Source: Owenweeksia sp964619125
Lineage (GTDB): Bacteria > Bacteroidota > Bacteroidia > Flavobacteriales > Schleiferiaceae
Direction: 5' to 3'
Length of the DNA: 64,000 nt
Assembly: GCA_964619125.1 (NCBI GenBank)
Contig: CAZUCA010000006.1
Span: 14,135-78,134 of the forward strand
The notes under the pieces were generated by a model. That model was given only the letters and a program-made list of their open reading frames with translations, did no database searches and was not told the DNA's origin. Of this stretch, positions 34,006 to 41,838 are shown piece by piece (the stretch's first letter is position 1; every line of letters starts with the position of its first letter). Position numbers and translations under genes: made by a program.

Positions 34006-35949
34006 CTAATATTCATACAGGAGGTTGGGTTTTACCGGAATCAAAAAGCGGAAAATGCTCTGAACACTGGTGGACAGGTTTATGGTAATAATGCGCTGAC
34101 CTTCGGTGAATTCGCGGGGAGCATAATAAATGCCCAGTTCCACTGATTGTACTACAAAGCTCTCGTTCCGCAGGCGTAAACCCGCCCCAATGGTGCCCAG
34201 TAGTTCGGCATTTTGCTGCTCACGGTTTACAAAGGCAAAGTCAAAATAGGTGAAGGGGGCAAAACGAAAGCCGTAAAAAAAGTAAGGCAGGAAAATAACG
34301 GTTTCCAGTCGTCCCGAGAAGGTGGCATGTCCGTTAAAGAGCTGCTCGCGTACCCCCCTGATATCCTGGCCAATACCCACGGTGCGTGGAGGGCTGATGT
34401 TCTGGCCATAATTGTGCTTGAGCGTAAGGAAATGACGCAGATCACTGCGGCCCAGGGGGTACACCGGGCTGAAATAGTTGGCCTGGGTTTTCATATAAAA
34501 GTTCTCACCGAAGCCGTGGTCGAGGTAAACCTCGGTTTGATTTATGAGGCCCAGGTAGCCCCAGCGGTTCGAAAAGCGGGCAAAGCCGGCCTTGCTGCCC
34601 AGGATCAGGCGCCGTTCGAACTCATTAGTTTCGGGCCCACCCAAAACACTGAAAATATGACCGATGGGAATATCCTCGGTAATGCCGTAGGCTAGAACGT
34701 TACGGGCCTTGATGTAGTTGATCTTTTGATAAAAGGCGGTAGCAAGAATGATATTGCGGTTAAAATAATACTCATTACTGTCAGGTAACACTTCAGGACG
34801 CTGACTGTATTGCTTGGTAAGGAAGCGCCCGCCCAGGATCAGTTGTTGCCGCTGGTTATCCGGATTCACATTGAAGGAGTGCCCCGCCCATAAGTCGTGA
34901 TAATACTGGGTGGCATATTGGGGCGGCAGGTCGAGGGTGTCACTAGGCGGCGGTATTTCGTCGGTACTGCGCCCCATTATCAGTTCGCCACCGTACTTTA
35001 TTTTAGGACTGAGAAAATCCTGATACAGCCTGAACTGCAATTGATCCTGGCGGTAGTTGCGCGCACTGATGGCTTCGATCCGTGCAAAACTGTTGCCGAT
35101 GTTCTGGCTCAGAAAGCGGAAGTCATAGCCGTGTTCGTGAATGCGGTCGCGCCGGTAAATATAGCGCCCACTAAGGCGGTTACCGGTGCCCAGTACGTTT
35201 GAGTTGACCAGGCGCACATTGTAATTGCTGAAGTCGATAAAGGCCCCATCGAGGCTCCAGTTAAAGCGGTCTTTAATTACTATGGTGGCCGTTACCTTGC
35301 TGCTGTCATCCAGGTCACGCAGCAGGTAGATACGGGCATCTTCAATATAGGGCAGGTTACGGATAATCCTTTCGCTATCCGCCAGTTCGTATGGGTTCAC
35401 CGAGTCTCCTTCCTCAAAAAGCAGGTTTCGCTTAATAAGGCTGCGCACCGTAGGTACGTGAATGCTATTGGCAATTTTTCCCAGGGTGCTTTGTGGCTCG
35501 CGCAGGGTGGTATCCAACACCCGGCCTTCCAAAACGGGTACCCGTACCACCTGAATGCGGGTGATGTTGCGCCCCTCCTGGCTGGTGAAGTAGGACTCAC
35601 TTTTGGTGGCCGTTTTCGACTCGTAGACGTCACGGACGTGGTCGCGGATCAAGAGCTTGTGAAGTTCGCGGGTAATGCGGTTTCGATAAGCCTTGGCCCG
35701 CAGACTGTCATAAAAAACATCTGATTTGTAATAGGGATTTCGGCGCAGCCTTACCCGCACCGAATCAGGGTAGGAGACCAGCGTGTCACTTACCGGCACG
35801 AATAGTGAGTCATCAAACAGCAACAACTGCGATTTACTCACGTAAATGGTATCATGGGTAACCTGTGCCGATAATGACGGACATACCGCCATAAGCAGAA
35901 TTAAGATCCGGAGCCTGATCCAGTAGCTATGAGGCAGCCATAATTTCAA
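34006..35949 (-). CDS. Omp85/BamA-like outer-membrane protein
   Basis: This encodes a 647-residue outer-membrane protein. It has a signal peptide (LRILILLMAVCPSLSAQ), an N-terminal periplasmic region of about 270 residues with at least one POTRA-like unit (RSLIKRNLLFEEGDSVNPYELADSERIIRNLPYIEDA), and a C-terminal 16-strand-type barrel. It resembles the surface-antigen (BamA/TamA) superfamily rather than canonical BamA, which has five POTRA units. The role could be protein or lipid assembly. The start is a TTG codon (35949); no ATG fits the signal peptide. It is followed leftward by a gap and then the ccm genes, and stands alone. Confidence 0.8.
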   Translation of the reverse strand: MKLWLPHSYWIRLRILILLMAVCPSLSAQVTHDTIYVSKSQLLLFDDSLFVPVSDTLVSYPDSVRVRLRRNPYYKSDVFYDSLRAKAYRNRITRELHKLLIRDHVRDVYESKTATKSESYFTSQEGRNITRIQVVRVPVLEGRVLDTTLREPQSTLGKIANSIHVPTVRSLIKRNLLFEEGDSVNPYELADSERIIRNLPYIEDARIYLLRDLDDSSKVTATIVIKDRFNWSLDGAFIDFSNYNVRLVNSNVLGTGNRLSGRYIYRRDRIHEHGYDFRFLSQNIGNSFARIEAISARNYRQDQLQFRLYQDFLSPKIKYGGELIMGRSTDEIPPPSDTLDLPPQYATQYYHDLWAGHSFNVNPDNQRQQLILGGRFLTKQYSQRPEVLPDSNEYYFNRNIILATAFYQKINYIKARNVLAYGITEDIPIGHIFSVLGGPETNEFERRLILGSKAGFARFSNRWGYLGLINQTEVYLDHGFGENFYMKTQANYFSPVYPLGRSDLRHFLTLKHNYGQNISPPRTVGIGQDIRGVREQLFNGHATFSGRLETVIFLPYFFYGFRFAPFTYFDFAFVNREQQNAELLGTIGAGLRLRNESFVVQSVELGIYYAPREFTEGQRIITINLSTSVQSIFRFLIPVKPNLLYEY

Positions 35950-36054
35950 GTTACAACAAAGGGTTTAAGCAGAGCGATCTTCAGGTTGTCGGTAAATATT
36001 AAGCTAAAAGTAACAATTGGGCGTTAATAGTCAGCAATATCACCCTTTACCCCT

Positions 36055-36492
36055 TTAGTTTTCTGCCATTTGTTTGATTTTGGGTAAAATCCGGTGCCAG
36101 GCCATATAGGCATTGTCAAAGTGTTCATCACCGTGAGGAATAGTTGAGAAATCACCCTGGGTAACAATCAGTTCGGTTTGCTGGCCCAGCGGTACCAACT
36201 GATAGCTGGCACTGATGTGGTGTTCTGGTCGTTGATCGTTATCCCAGCCTTCAGGAAAAAGGTTGTGTTGCAGGAAAAAGGGGGGGCTGGCGCGGGTTTC
36301 GGAGTTGAGCACTACCAGTTTGGGAGCACTGTGGTGCCTGAGTGGACCTTTGCGTGGTGAGCGTATTTTTCGCGTCAAGCGGCTGCGCTCGCCCCACAGT
36401 TGTTTTTTTATCCTTTTGGAGTTAGTCAGAATTTCCCACACCTGATCCGGGCTGGCATCTATTTTTATACTCAAATGAATTTCCTTTTCCAT
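36055..36492 (-). CDS. SRPBCC / AHSA1-like domain protein
   Basis: The 145-residue soluble protein has the START-like fold typical of the AHSA1 group. The start MEKEIHLSIKIDASPDQVWEILTNSKRIK is diagnostic for the fold, and the C-terminal helix is HFDNAYMAWHRILPKIKQM. Members bind hydrophobic ligands or act as co-chaperones; no ligand can be named. I use the ATG at 36492; the frame is open to 36513. The sequence TACCTTCTG just upstream is a poor -7 box. Confidence 0.82.
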   Translation of the reverse strand: MEKEIHLSIKIDASPDQVWEILTNSKRIKKQLWGERSRLTRKIRSPRKGPLRHHSAPKLVVLNSETRASPPFFLQHNLFPEGWDNDQRPEHHISASYQLVPLGQQTELIVTQGDFSTIPHGDEHFDNAYMAWHRILPKIKQMAEN

Positions 36493-36553
36493 AGCAGAAG
36501 GTATTAATCCCATAGTTAAGGGGATTATAGTCCTTTCTGTTCAGGTGGCGTGC

Positions 36554-36928
36554 TTATATCAGGCTTTCACGGGTGTAAATCCTGACGCCGGTTTCAATCA
36601 TCTGCCGGATATCCTTTTCCATAATCTGATCCAGCTTTTTAATATAAAAACAGTTCTTGCGCCGCAAGAATTTCCGCAGTCCGGCACTAAGCCCTTCAAA
36701 ATAAGATGAGTGGCTGTAGATGGGGAAAAAGTAAAAGTACACTTCCTGGGTATGGGGAATCACGCTGGCAAAGTAATGACCTTCTACCTGCTGCATGCCT
36801 TGCAGCACCGTTTTACAACCTCTCACTTCCATGCCATCATGGTCTTCCCTTACCACCCGCAGGGGCGGGCAGTATTCCTTCAGGAGACTACACAGCTTCT
36901 CCTTGATCTCAATGGAATCCCTGGTCAT
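36554..36928 (-). CDS. DUF1801 / YdhG-like protein
   Basis: A 124-residue soluble protein. The pattern HYFASVIPHTQEVYFYFFPIYSH followed by LRKFLRRKNCFYIKKLD matches the DUF1801 (YdhG/Fra-like) fold, proposed in Bacillus to relate to iron handling, though most members are uncharacterised. No signal peptide is present. It is in the same direction as the SRPBCC gene, with a 61-base gap, and divergent from the patatin gene at 37061. Confidence 0.72.
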   Translation of the reverse strand: MTRDSIEIKEKLCSLLKEYCPPLRVVREDHDGMEVRGCKTVLQGMQQVEGHYFASVIPHTQEVYFYFFPIYSHSSYFEGLSAGLRKFLRRKNCFYIKKLDQIMEKDIRQMIETGVRIYTRESLI

Positions 36929-37060
36929 CTTGGTTTAGAGGCTTAATTAAAGTTATCACAATTCTCCCACCTCACCTTGTAAAATTTTGCTTAATAAATA
37001 TTCCTTATAATTTGATTTGTAATATTTTAGGTTGGTAATAAACATTCAAACCAATCGACC

Positions 37061-38305
37061 ATGGACAGCTTTTTAAACAATGAAGAAATGCGCCGCCTCG
37101 AATCTGAAGCCGAGGCCATCCGCGCCTCCGGCCGTCAATTTTCGGATGTAACGGATGCCGCCGGCCATCAGTATGTAGATCTGGTGCAGGAAGGTGGGGG
37201 GGTGCTTGGCATCGGACTGGTAGGCTACACTTACATTCTCGAAAAAGCGGGTATTCGCTTTTACAGCCTGGCTGGTACTTCCGCCGGATCGATAAACACC
37301 CTGATGATTGCCGCCCTGGGCAAAACCGGGGATCCGGTGTCTACCAAAATTCTGAAGGCCCTGAGCGAGCAGGATCTCTTTGAATTTGTAGACGGCCCCA
37401 AAGGCATTAAAAAGCTCATTCAAAAACAGATTGACGGCAAAGGCAGTATCATCGGCGGCCTGGTGTGGAATGCCCTCACCATATTTCGCTCACTGGGACA
37501 AAAGCTGGGCATAAACCCCGGTGAAAAGTTCAAGGATTGGATTACCCGGCTCCTGAAGGAGGAGGGTATCCATACAATGGGCGACCTGGCCGCCCGGCGC
37601 AACGAAATTCCCGCATTGCGATTGCGCGAGAGTGCCGAAAAGGTAGATAGTCCGCCGCAGATGGCCATTGTGGCTTCTGAAATCAATACCCACACAAAGG
37701 TGGATTTTCCCCGGATGGCGCATCTTTACTGGCCGGATCCCATGGGCGTGAATCCGGCCAACTTTGTGCGCGCATCCATGTCTATCCCGTATTTTTTCTA
37801 TCCCTTTTACATCAAGGAAAATATTCCTGATGCCGGCCGGGAAGATCATCCCCAGTGGATAGAGTATGCCGGTTACTATGGCCCGGTGCCTCCCGAAGTG
37901 CGCTTTGTAGATGGCGGCATGCTCTCCAACTTTCCCATCAATATCTTTCACGTTTCCGATGGTCAGCCCAGCCGGCCTACCTTCGGGGTACGGCTGAGCA
38001 CCTATCGCGATTCCTACAGTAACACCAGCAGCTTTTTTGGATTAAGCGGTGCCATGATCAGCACCATGCGCCAGATCCACGATTATGATTTCATTCTGCG
38101 CAATCCCGATTACAATCACCTGATCTGTAATATCAATGCCGATCAGGAATTTAACTGGCTCAACTTCCAGATGTCACGCGAACGGCAAGCCGAATTATTT
38201 CGTCTGGGGGCCAGAAAGGGACTGGAATTTCTGAAGAAATTTAACTGGGAAAGCTACAAGGAAATAAGGCGTAAACTGGCCGAGGTGCCCCTGACCAGGG
38301 ATTAG
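37061..38305 (+). CDS. Patatin-like phospholipase, soluble
   Basis: The 414-residue protein is a patatin-family lipid acyl hydrolase. The oxyanion loop is VQEGGGVLGIGLVGY, the nucleophile is Ser74 in AGTSAGS, and the catalytic Asp is in FVDGGMLSNFPI. There is no signal peptide, so it probably works in the cytoplasm. Such enzymes take part in lipid turnover, membrane remodelling or defence-like systems; no partner gene is nearby. Its stop overlaps the convergent thioesterase gene by 4 bases. Confidence 0.9.
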   Translation: MDSFLNNEEMRRLESEAEAIRASGRQFSDVTDAAGHQYVDLVQEGGGVLGIGLVGYTYILEKAGIRFYSLAGTSAGSINTLMIAALGKTGDPVSTKILKALSEQDLFEFVDGPKGIKKLIQKQIDGKGSIIGGLVWNALTIFRSLGQKLGINPGEKFKDWITRLLKEEGIHTMGDLAARRNEIPALRLRESAEKVDSPPQMAIVASEINTHTKVDFPRMAHLYWPDPMGVNPANFVRASMSIPYFFYPFYIKENIPDAGREDHPQWIEYAGYYGPVPPEVRFVDGGMLSNFPINIFHVSDGQPSRPTFGVRLSTYRDSYSNTSSFFGLSGAMISTMRQIHDYDFILRNPDYNHLICNINADQEFNWLNFQMSRERQAELFRLGARKGLEFLKKFNWESYKEIRRKLAEVPLTRD

Positions 38306-38706
38306 AGGCGATCCTTCACATAGGTTATTTCCGTTTTGCCATGTGGGGTCGGCTTGCCGTCTTCGCCCAGGTTTACAAAAACCAGTTTGTCGATACTGAG
38401 GATCGGTTCACGGGTTAGTTTGTTGCGTACCTCGCAGCGCAGGCTGATGCTGGTGCTACCAAAATGAGTGGCGATCAGCCCCAGTTCAATAATATCGCCC
38501 TGCACCGGGGCACTGATAAAGTTGATTTCCGAAATATACTTGGTCACCACCCTGGAGTTATCGAGCTGAATAATGGCATAAATCACCGCTTCTTCGTCGA
38601 TCCAGCGCAGCAAGCTGCCGCCAAAAAGGGTTTGATTAGGATTTAAGTCCTCGGGCTTTACCCACTTACGGGTGTGAAAATTGACTTCTAAATTGGGGTT
38701 TTCCAT
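38302..38706 (-). CDS. Acyl-CoA thioesterase (hotdog fold)
   Basis: This encodes a 134-residue single hotdog domain of the YciA/BFIT-type acyl-CoA hydrolases. Marks are NPNQTLFGGSLLRWIDEEAVIYA, with the catalytic Asp in WIDEEA, and the beta-strand stretch KYISEINFISAPVQGDII. It probably hydrolyses acyl-CoA in the cytoplasm; chain-length preference cannot be told. The gene has an excellent promoter match at 38730-38760 and is divergent from the glutathione peroxidase gene. Confidence 0.9.
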   Translation of the reverse strand: MENPNLEVNFHTRKWVKPEDLNPNQTLFGGSLLRWIDEEAVIYAIIQLDNSRVVTKYISEINFISAPVQGDIIELGLIATHFGSTSISLRCEVRNKLTREPILSIDKLVFVNLGEDGKPTPHGKTEITYVKDRL

Positions 38707-38729
38707 TAAAAATTCTCTTAGATTTTTTT

Positions 38730-38760
38730 CAAAATTAACCCCGGCAAAAAAATCCTCAAA
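38730..38760 (-). promoter_or_regulatory. Full Bacteroidota promoter for the thioesterase gene
   Basis: On the reverse strand, TTTG (38760-38757) is followed after 19 bases by TAATTTTG (38737-38730), a textbook -33/-7 pair. The start codon is 23 bases downstream. Confidence 0.65.
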
Positions 38761-38765
38761 GCGAT

Positions 38766-38799
38766 ATTGAAGCGGTTTATCAGAGCATTCTTACTTTTG
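38766..38799 (+). promoter_or_regulatory. Promoter for the glutathione peroxidase gene, 4 bases before ATG
   Basis: ATTG (38766-38769) and TACTTTTG (38792-38799) are 22 bases apart. Only AAGT separates the -7 box from the ATG, which predicts a leaderless transcript. The box lies back to back with the thioesterase promoter. Confidence 0.6.
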
Positions 38800-38803
38800 A
38801 AGT

Positions 38804-39427
38804 ATGAAGAATTCAGGACTATTGTTGGCCGGCCTCCTGATGCTGGCCTGTGGCCGTAGCTACGTGCATCCCGAAGCCACCACCACCGAGGCTACCGCTG
38901 AAAATACCACCACCGGGCAGCAGGAGCATCAGACCCTGCACGATTTTGAAGCCGAAACCCTGGAAGGTGAGCCCTTTGATTTTGCCGATCTCAAGGGCAA
39001 AAGAGTACTGATTGTAAATACTGCCAGTGAGTGTGGCTACACCCCGCAGTATGAGCAGTTACAAACACTATATGAGAAATATGGTGGTGAGAATTTTACC
39101 ATCGTGGGCTTTCCGGCCAACGACTTCGGCAAACAGGAACCAGGCAACAATGAGGAGATAAAAGCTTTTTGTGAGAAAAATTACGGTGTAAGCTTCCCGA
39201 TGATGGCCAAAATCTCGGTGAAGGGTGATGATATGCACCCGGTGTATCGCTGGTTAACCCAAAAAGAGCGCAATGGCCGCAAAACCATCAAGGTGAGCTG
39301 GAACTTCAATAAATTCCTTGTTGACGAAAATGGTGAGTGGGTAGCTTACTTCCCTTCCAAGGTGGATCCGCTCGATGAAATGATCACCGACTTTGCCAGT
39401 GGTAAAGCTATTACTCCCTCGCCCTGA
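38804..39427 (+). CDS. Glutathione peroxidase family lipoprotein
   Basis: The 207-residue product is a thiol peroxidase that reduces hydroperoxides. The signal peptide ends in a lipobox (LMLAC, Cys16), so it should be a lipoprotein facing the periplasm or outer membrane. The catalytic tetrad is present: Cys77 (TASECGYT), Gln111 (GKQEPGNN), Trp166 and Asn167 (SWNFNKF). The cysteine replaces the selenocysteine of animal enzymes. Most bacterial members use thioredoxin rather than glutathione. It overlaps the convergent hydrolase gene by 17 bases. Confidence 0.93.
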   Translation: MKNSGLLLAGLLMLACGRSYVHPEATTTEATAENTTTGQQEHQTLHDFEAETLEGEPFDFADLKGKRVLIVNTASECGYTPQYEQLQTLYEKYGGENFTIVGFPANDFGKQEPGNNEEIKAFCEKNYGVSFPMMAKISVKGDDMHPVYRWLTQKERNGRKTIKVSWNFNKFLVDENGEWVAYFPSKVDPLDEMITDFASGKAITPSP

Positions 39428-40298
39428 TTTTAGTATGCCCCTTGAGTTCATGGCCTGGGCCGGCATCCTCGATGGTGGGCTTGGAATCGGAGACGGAAAG
39501 GGGGGAACTTAAAAAGTCCTGCAGGGCCTTGTTTACCGCTTCGGGCTGTTCTACGGTACTGCAGTGCCCGGCATAGGGAATAACCGCCACCTTGCTATGC
39601 GGGATGTGGTCTGCCATATTGCGGGCATGCCCGATAGGGGTTAATACGTCTTCGTCACCTACAATAATCAGAGTGGGTACCTCAATTTTATACAGCTGGT
39701 CGGTAACGTCTTCGCGATTGGTTACCACTTTGTTGGCGCGGGTGGCCCCATCCACGTCTATTTCGCCAATGTAATGGGTCCACTGCTGGTACTTATCCCG
39801 TGAATTTTCGTCGTTGCAAAAAGTCTTTCCAAAATAACTTTCAATCACAAATTTGGCCCAGGGTTTAAGGCCGCTTTGCTTCACCACCATATCGGTGATG
39901 GCAAACTTCAGTTTGTCGAGAGTGGACTTGGGTTGCGAGGTGGTGTCGATAAGGATCAGCGTACGCAGGCGTTCCTGATGGTGGATGCCCAGGCGGATGC
40001 CGATGAAACCGCCCATGGAAAGGCCGGCATAGTGGAACTTGTCAATGCCGAGATGATCGGCCAGCTTTACCACATCGAGGGCCTGATTATTGAGATCATA
40101 GCCGTCAGTGGCCACTTCTGATTCGCCATGACCGCGGAAGTCCCATACGATACAGCGGTACTGGTCTTTAAGGAAGGCTACCTGCTCGTCAAAGAGGTGG
40201 TGGTTGAGCAACACTCCATGGCCAAAAAAGAGGGTTTCGTCACCCTCTCCGTGTTCCTCGTAATACAGGGTGGTGCCGTTAATATCAGCGAAAGGCAT
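39411..40298 (-). CDS. Alpha/beta hydrolase
   Basis: A 295-residue soluble serine hydrolase of the alpha/beta fold. The oxyanion region is FFGHGVLLNHHLFDEQ, the nucleophile elbow is GLSMGG, and the Asp and His are in IIVGDEDVLTP and PYAGHCSTVEQPE. It resembles the 3-oxoadipate enol-lactonase / BioH-like group, but the substrate is unknown. The last about 30 residues (SSPLSVSDSKPTIEDAGPGH...) form an uncommon tail beyond the fold. Divergent from the DUF4112 gene. Confidence 0.88.
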   Translation of the reverse strand: MPFADINGTTLYYEEHGEGDETLFFGHGVLLNHHLFDEQVAFLKDQYRCIVWDFRGHGESEVATDGYDLNNQALDVVKLADHLGIDKFHYAGLSMGGFIGIRLGIHHQERLRTLILIDTTSQPKSTLDKLKFAITDMVVKQSGLKPWAKFVIESYFGKTFCNDENSRDKYQQWTHYIGEIDVDGATRANKVVTNREDVTDQLYKIEVPTLIIVGDEDVLTPIGHARNMADHIPHSKVAVIPYAGHCSTVEQPEAVNKALQDFLSSPLSVSDSKPTIEDAGPGHELKGHTKIRARE

Positions 40299-40365
40299 GT
40301 TTTGATGGCTTTTGAACTAATTAACCCCTTCGCTTGTGGAAAAGGTTCACTACTGCATTTTTGCC

Positions 40366-40839
40366 ATGAACCGCACTGATCCCGCCAAACATTCACGAGG
40401 CCTGCGATGGGCCGAATCCTTCGCCCGCCTGCTGGATAGTAAATTCAGCCTCCCTGGCACTAAGTTTCGTTTTGGTATCGACCCCATCCTCGGACTGGTA
40501 CCTGGCCTGGGTGACGGCATCAGCCTGGTAATGCAGCTTTTGCTGGCCAGCAGCCTGCTGAAACATGGTTTCAGCGGTGAACTGGCGGCCCGCCTCTTTA
40601 TTAATGTGTTGCTCGATACCCTGATTGGCTCTATCCCGGTGGTAGGGCAGATCTTCGATTTCTTTTTTAAAGCCAGCCAGCGAAACCTCCGCCTCACCAA
40701 GGAATATCTCTATGAAGGCAAGCATCAGGGCAAGGGCTATGGCTTGTGGCTGGCTCTCCTTTTGATCCTGATCCTTACCATAGCCCTGGTGGTTTACCTG
40801 GTGGTATTGCTGGTAAACTGGCTGGTGGATTTGTTTTAG
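40366..40839 (+). CDS. DUF4112 domain membrane protein
   Basis: This encodes 157 residues. The N-terminal half holds the DUF4112 pattern FGIDPILGLVPGLGDGISLVMQ and LFINVLLDTLIGSIPVVGQIFDFFFKA, and the C-terminus ends in one long hydrophobic helix (about 126-155). It is a likely small inner-membrane protein of unknown role. I use the ATG at 40366; the frame is open to 40336. The metallo-beta-lactamase gene follows after 21 bases, but with a promoter-like box of its own. Confidence 0.85.
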   Translation: MNRTDPAKHSRGLRWAESFARLLDSKFSLPGTKFRFGIDPILGLVPGLGDGISLVMQLLLASSLLKHGFSGELAARLFINVLLDTLIGSIPVVGQIFDFFFKASQRNLRLTKEYLYEGKHQGKGYGLWLALLLILILTIALVVYLVVLLVNWLVDLF

Positions 40840-40848
40840 GCCAATGGC

Positions 40849-40856
40849 GATATTTG
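40849..40856 (+). promoter_or_regulatory. Possible -7 box 4 bases before the metallo-beta-lactamase gene
   Basis: GATATTTG matches TAnnTTTG except for the first base and is separated from the ATG by GCAA, the same spacing as other boxes in this window. A TTTG at 40830-40833 is only 15 bases away, shorter than usual. Confidence 0.35.
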
Positions 40857-40860
40857 GCAA

Positions 40861-41598
40861 ATGAAACGCTTATGCCTCATTTTGTTTTGCATTTTTACTT
40901 TGGGTGCACGCGGGCAGGATACCATTGTGATATCTGAAGACCTCTACCTGCTGCAGCTCAGCGAGCACAGTTACATTCACACCTCTTTTCACGGTGATCC
41001 CCAATGGGGGCGCTTTGCTTCAAATGGGTTTATCTATACCGCCAACGATAGTGTTATCCTCTTCGATACCCCCATTTCGCCAGAGCTTACCAGCACGCTT
41101 TTGCGCTGGGTTGAGGATTCCCTGGGGATGCTGGTCGCTTTTGTGCCCAACCATTGGCACAACGACTGCAGCGGCGGTATCGAGGTGGTGAAGGCGTCAG
41201 GGGCCCGTTTGATTGGCCACCAGTTCACCTCGCTTAAGTTGCAGGAGCAAGGCTTGATTGCACTTGATGAGGTTTTTCATGATTCCCTTAGGCTGCGGTT
41301 AGGAGGGCAAAGTCTCATCTGCCGTTATTTTGGCCCTGCCCATAGTGAAGACAATATTGTGCTGTGGCTGCCAGATGAAAGGATCCTCTTTGGTGGCTGC
41401 ATGCTGAAATCCCTGGTTGCGCGCTCCCTGGGTAATACCGTTGATGCCGACATAAGCCAATGGCCGCTTACCGTACAGAAGGTCCAGGAGGCTCACCCCA
41501 GGGTGGCAGTGGTGATTCCCGGCCACGGGGATTTTGGCGATCACCGCTTGCTTGCGCATACCCTGACGCTAATTAGAATGCACGCCGAAGTGCGATAA
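40861..41598 (+). CDS. Subclass B1 metallo-beta-lactamase
   Basis: The 245-residue product has a signal peptide (MKRLCLILFCIFTLGARGQ) and the full zinc site of subclass B1 enzymes. The Zn1 ligands are His98, His100 (NHWHND) and His161 (FGPAHSEDNIV). The Zn2 ligands are Asp102, Cys180 (FGGCMLK) and His222 (IPGHGDFGD). The substrate-contacting Lys183 (BBL Lys224) and Asn192 (LGNTVDAD, BBL Asn233 region) are also present. B1 enzymes hydrolyse penicillins, cephalosporins and carbapenems in the periplasm, and chromosomal members are known from several Flavobacteriia (for example BlaB, IND, TUS). No transposon, integron or resistance cluster is nearby, so it looks like a resident gene. Activity is inferred from the site only. 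Confidence 0.9.
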   Translation: MKRLCLILFCIFTLGARGQDTIVISEDLYLLQLSEHSYIHTSFHGDPQWGRFASNGFIYTANDSVILFDTPISPELTSTLLRWVEDSLGMLVAFVPNHWHNDCSGGIEVVKASGARLIGHQFTSLKLQEQGLIALDEVFHDSLRLRLGGQSLICRYFGPAHSEDNIVLWLPDERILFGGCMLKSLVARSLGNTVDADISQWPLTVQKVQEAHPRVAVVIPGHGDFGDHRLLAHTLTLIRMHAEVR

Positions 41599-41625
41599 AG
41601 AGGAAATTACTTGTTGTACCACAGC

Positions 41626-41760
41626 CTAACATCGGAAATGGGCAATAAAATTGGGTTCGTTATTGCCGGGCGGATGGATGACGTTAAAGTATTGCTGGGC
41701 CCTTCCTGTCATGAGGCAGCCACAAAGTAATAGGACGAAATAGGCTTTCAGCTTTGGCAT
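41626..41760 (-). CDS. Possible 44-residue secreted peptide or gene remnant
   Basis: The reverse strand has an ATG at 41760 and a TAG at 41628-41626. The peptide starts with a good signal sequence (MPKLKAYFVLLLCGCLMTG, cleavage near RAQ), followed by only about 20 residues (QYFNVIHPPGNNEPNFIAHF region). I do not recognise it. It may be a real small exported peptide, or the N-terminal rest of a lost surface protein. The remainder of the 240-base gap between the lactamase and mtaB holds only the mtaB promoter. Confidence 0.4.
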   Translation of the reverse strand: MPKLKAYFVLLLCGCLMTGRAQQYFNVIHPPGNNEPNFIAHFRC

Positions 41761-41825
41761 TCAGCCTTCAATATATCAAGATTTAGCGATAGGCTTCCCC
41801 ATTTCCCAACTCCCTAAAAACTACC

Positions 41826-41833
41826 TACTTTTG
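41826..41833 (+). promoter_or_regulatory. -7 promoter box 5 bases before mtaB
   Basis: TACTTTTG fits TAnnTTTG exactly. TTTC (41802-41805) stands 20 bases upstream as a near -33 box, and CAGCC separates the -7 box from the ATG. Confidence 0.55.
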
Positions 41834-41838
41834 CAGCC

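Noticed and set aside
40849..41598. Recent mobile origin of the metallo-beta-lactamase gene
   Set aside because: No inverted repeats, integrase, attachment site or clear composition change flanks it.
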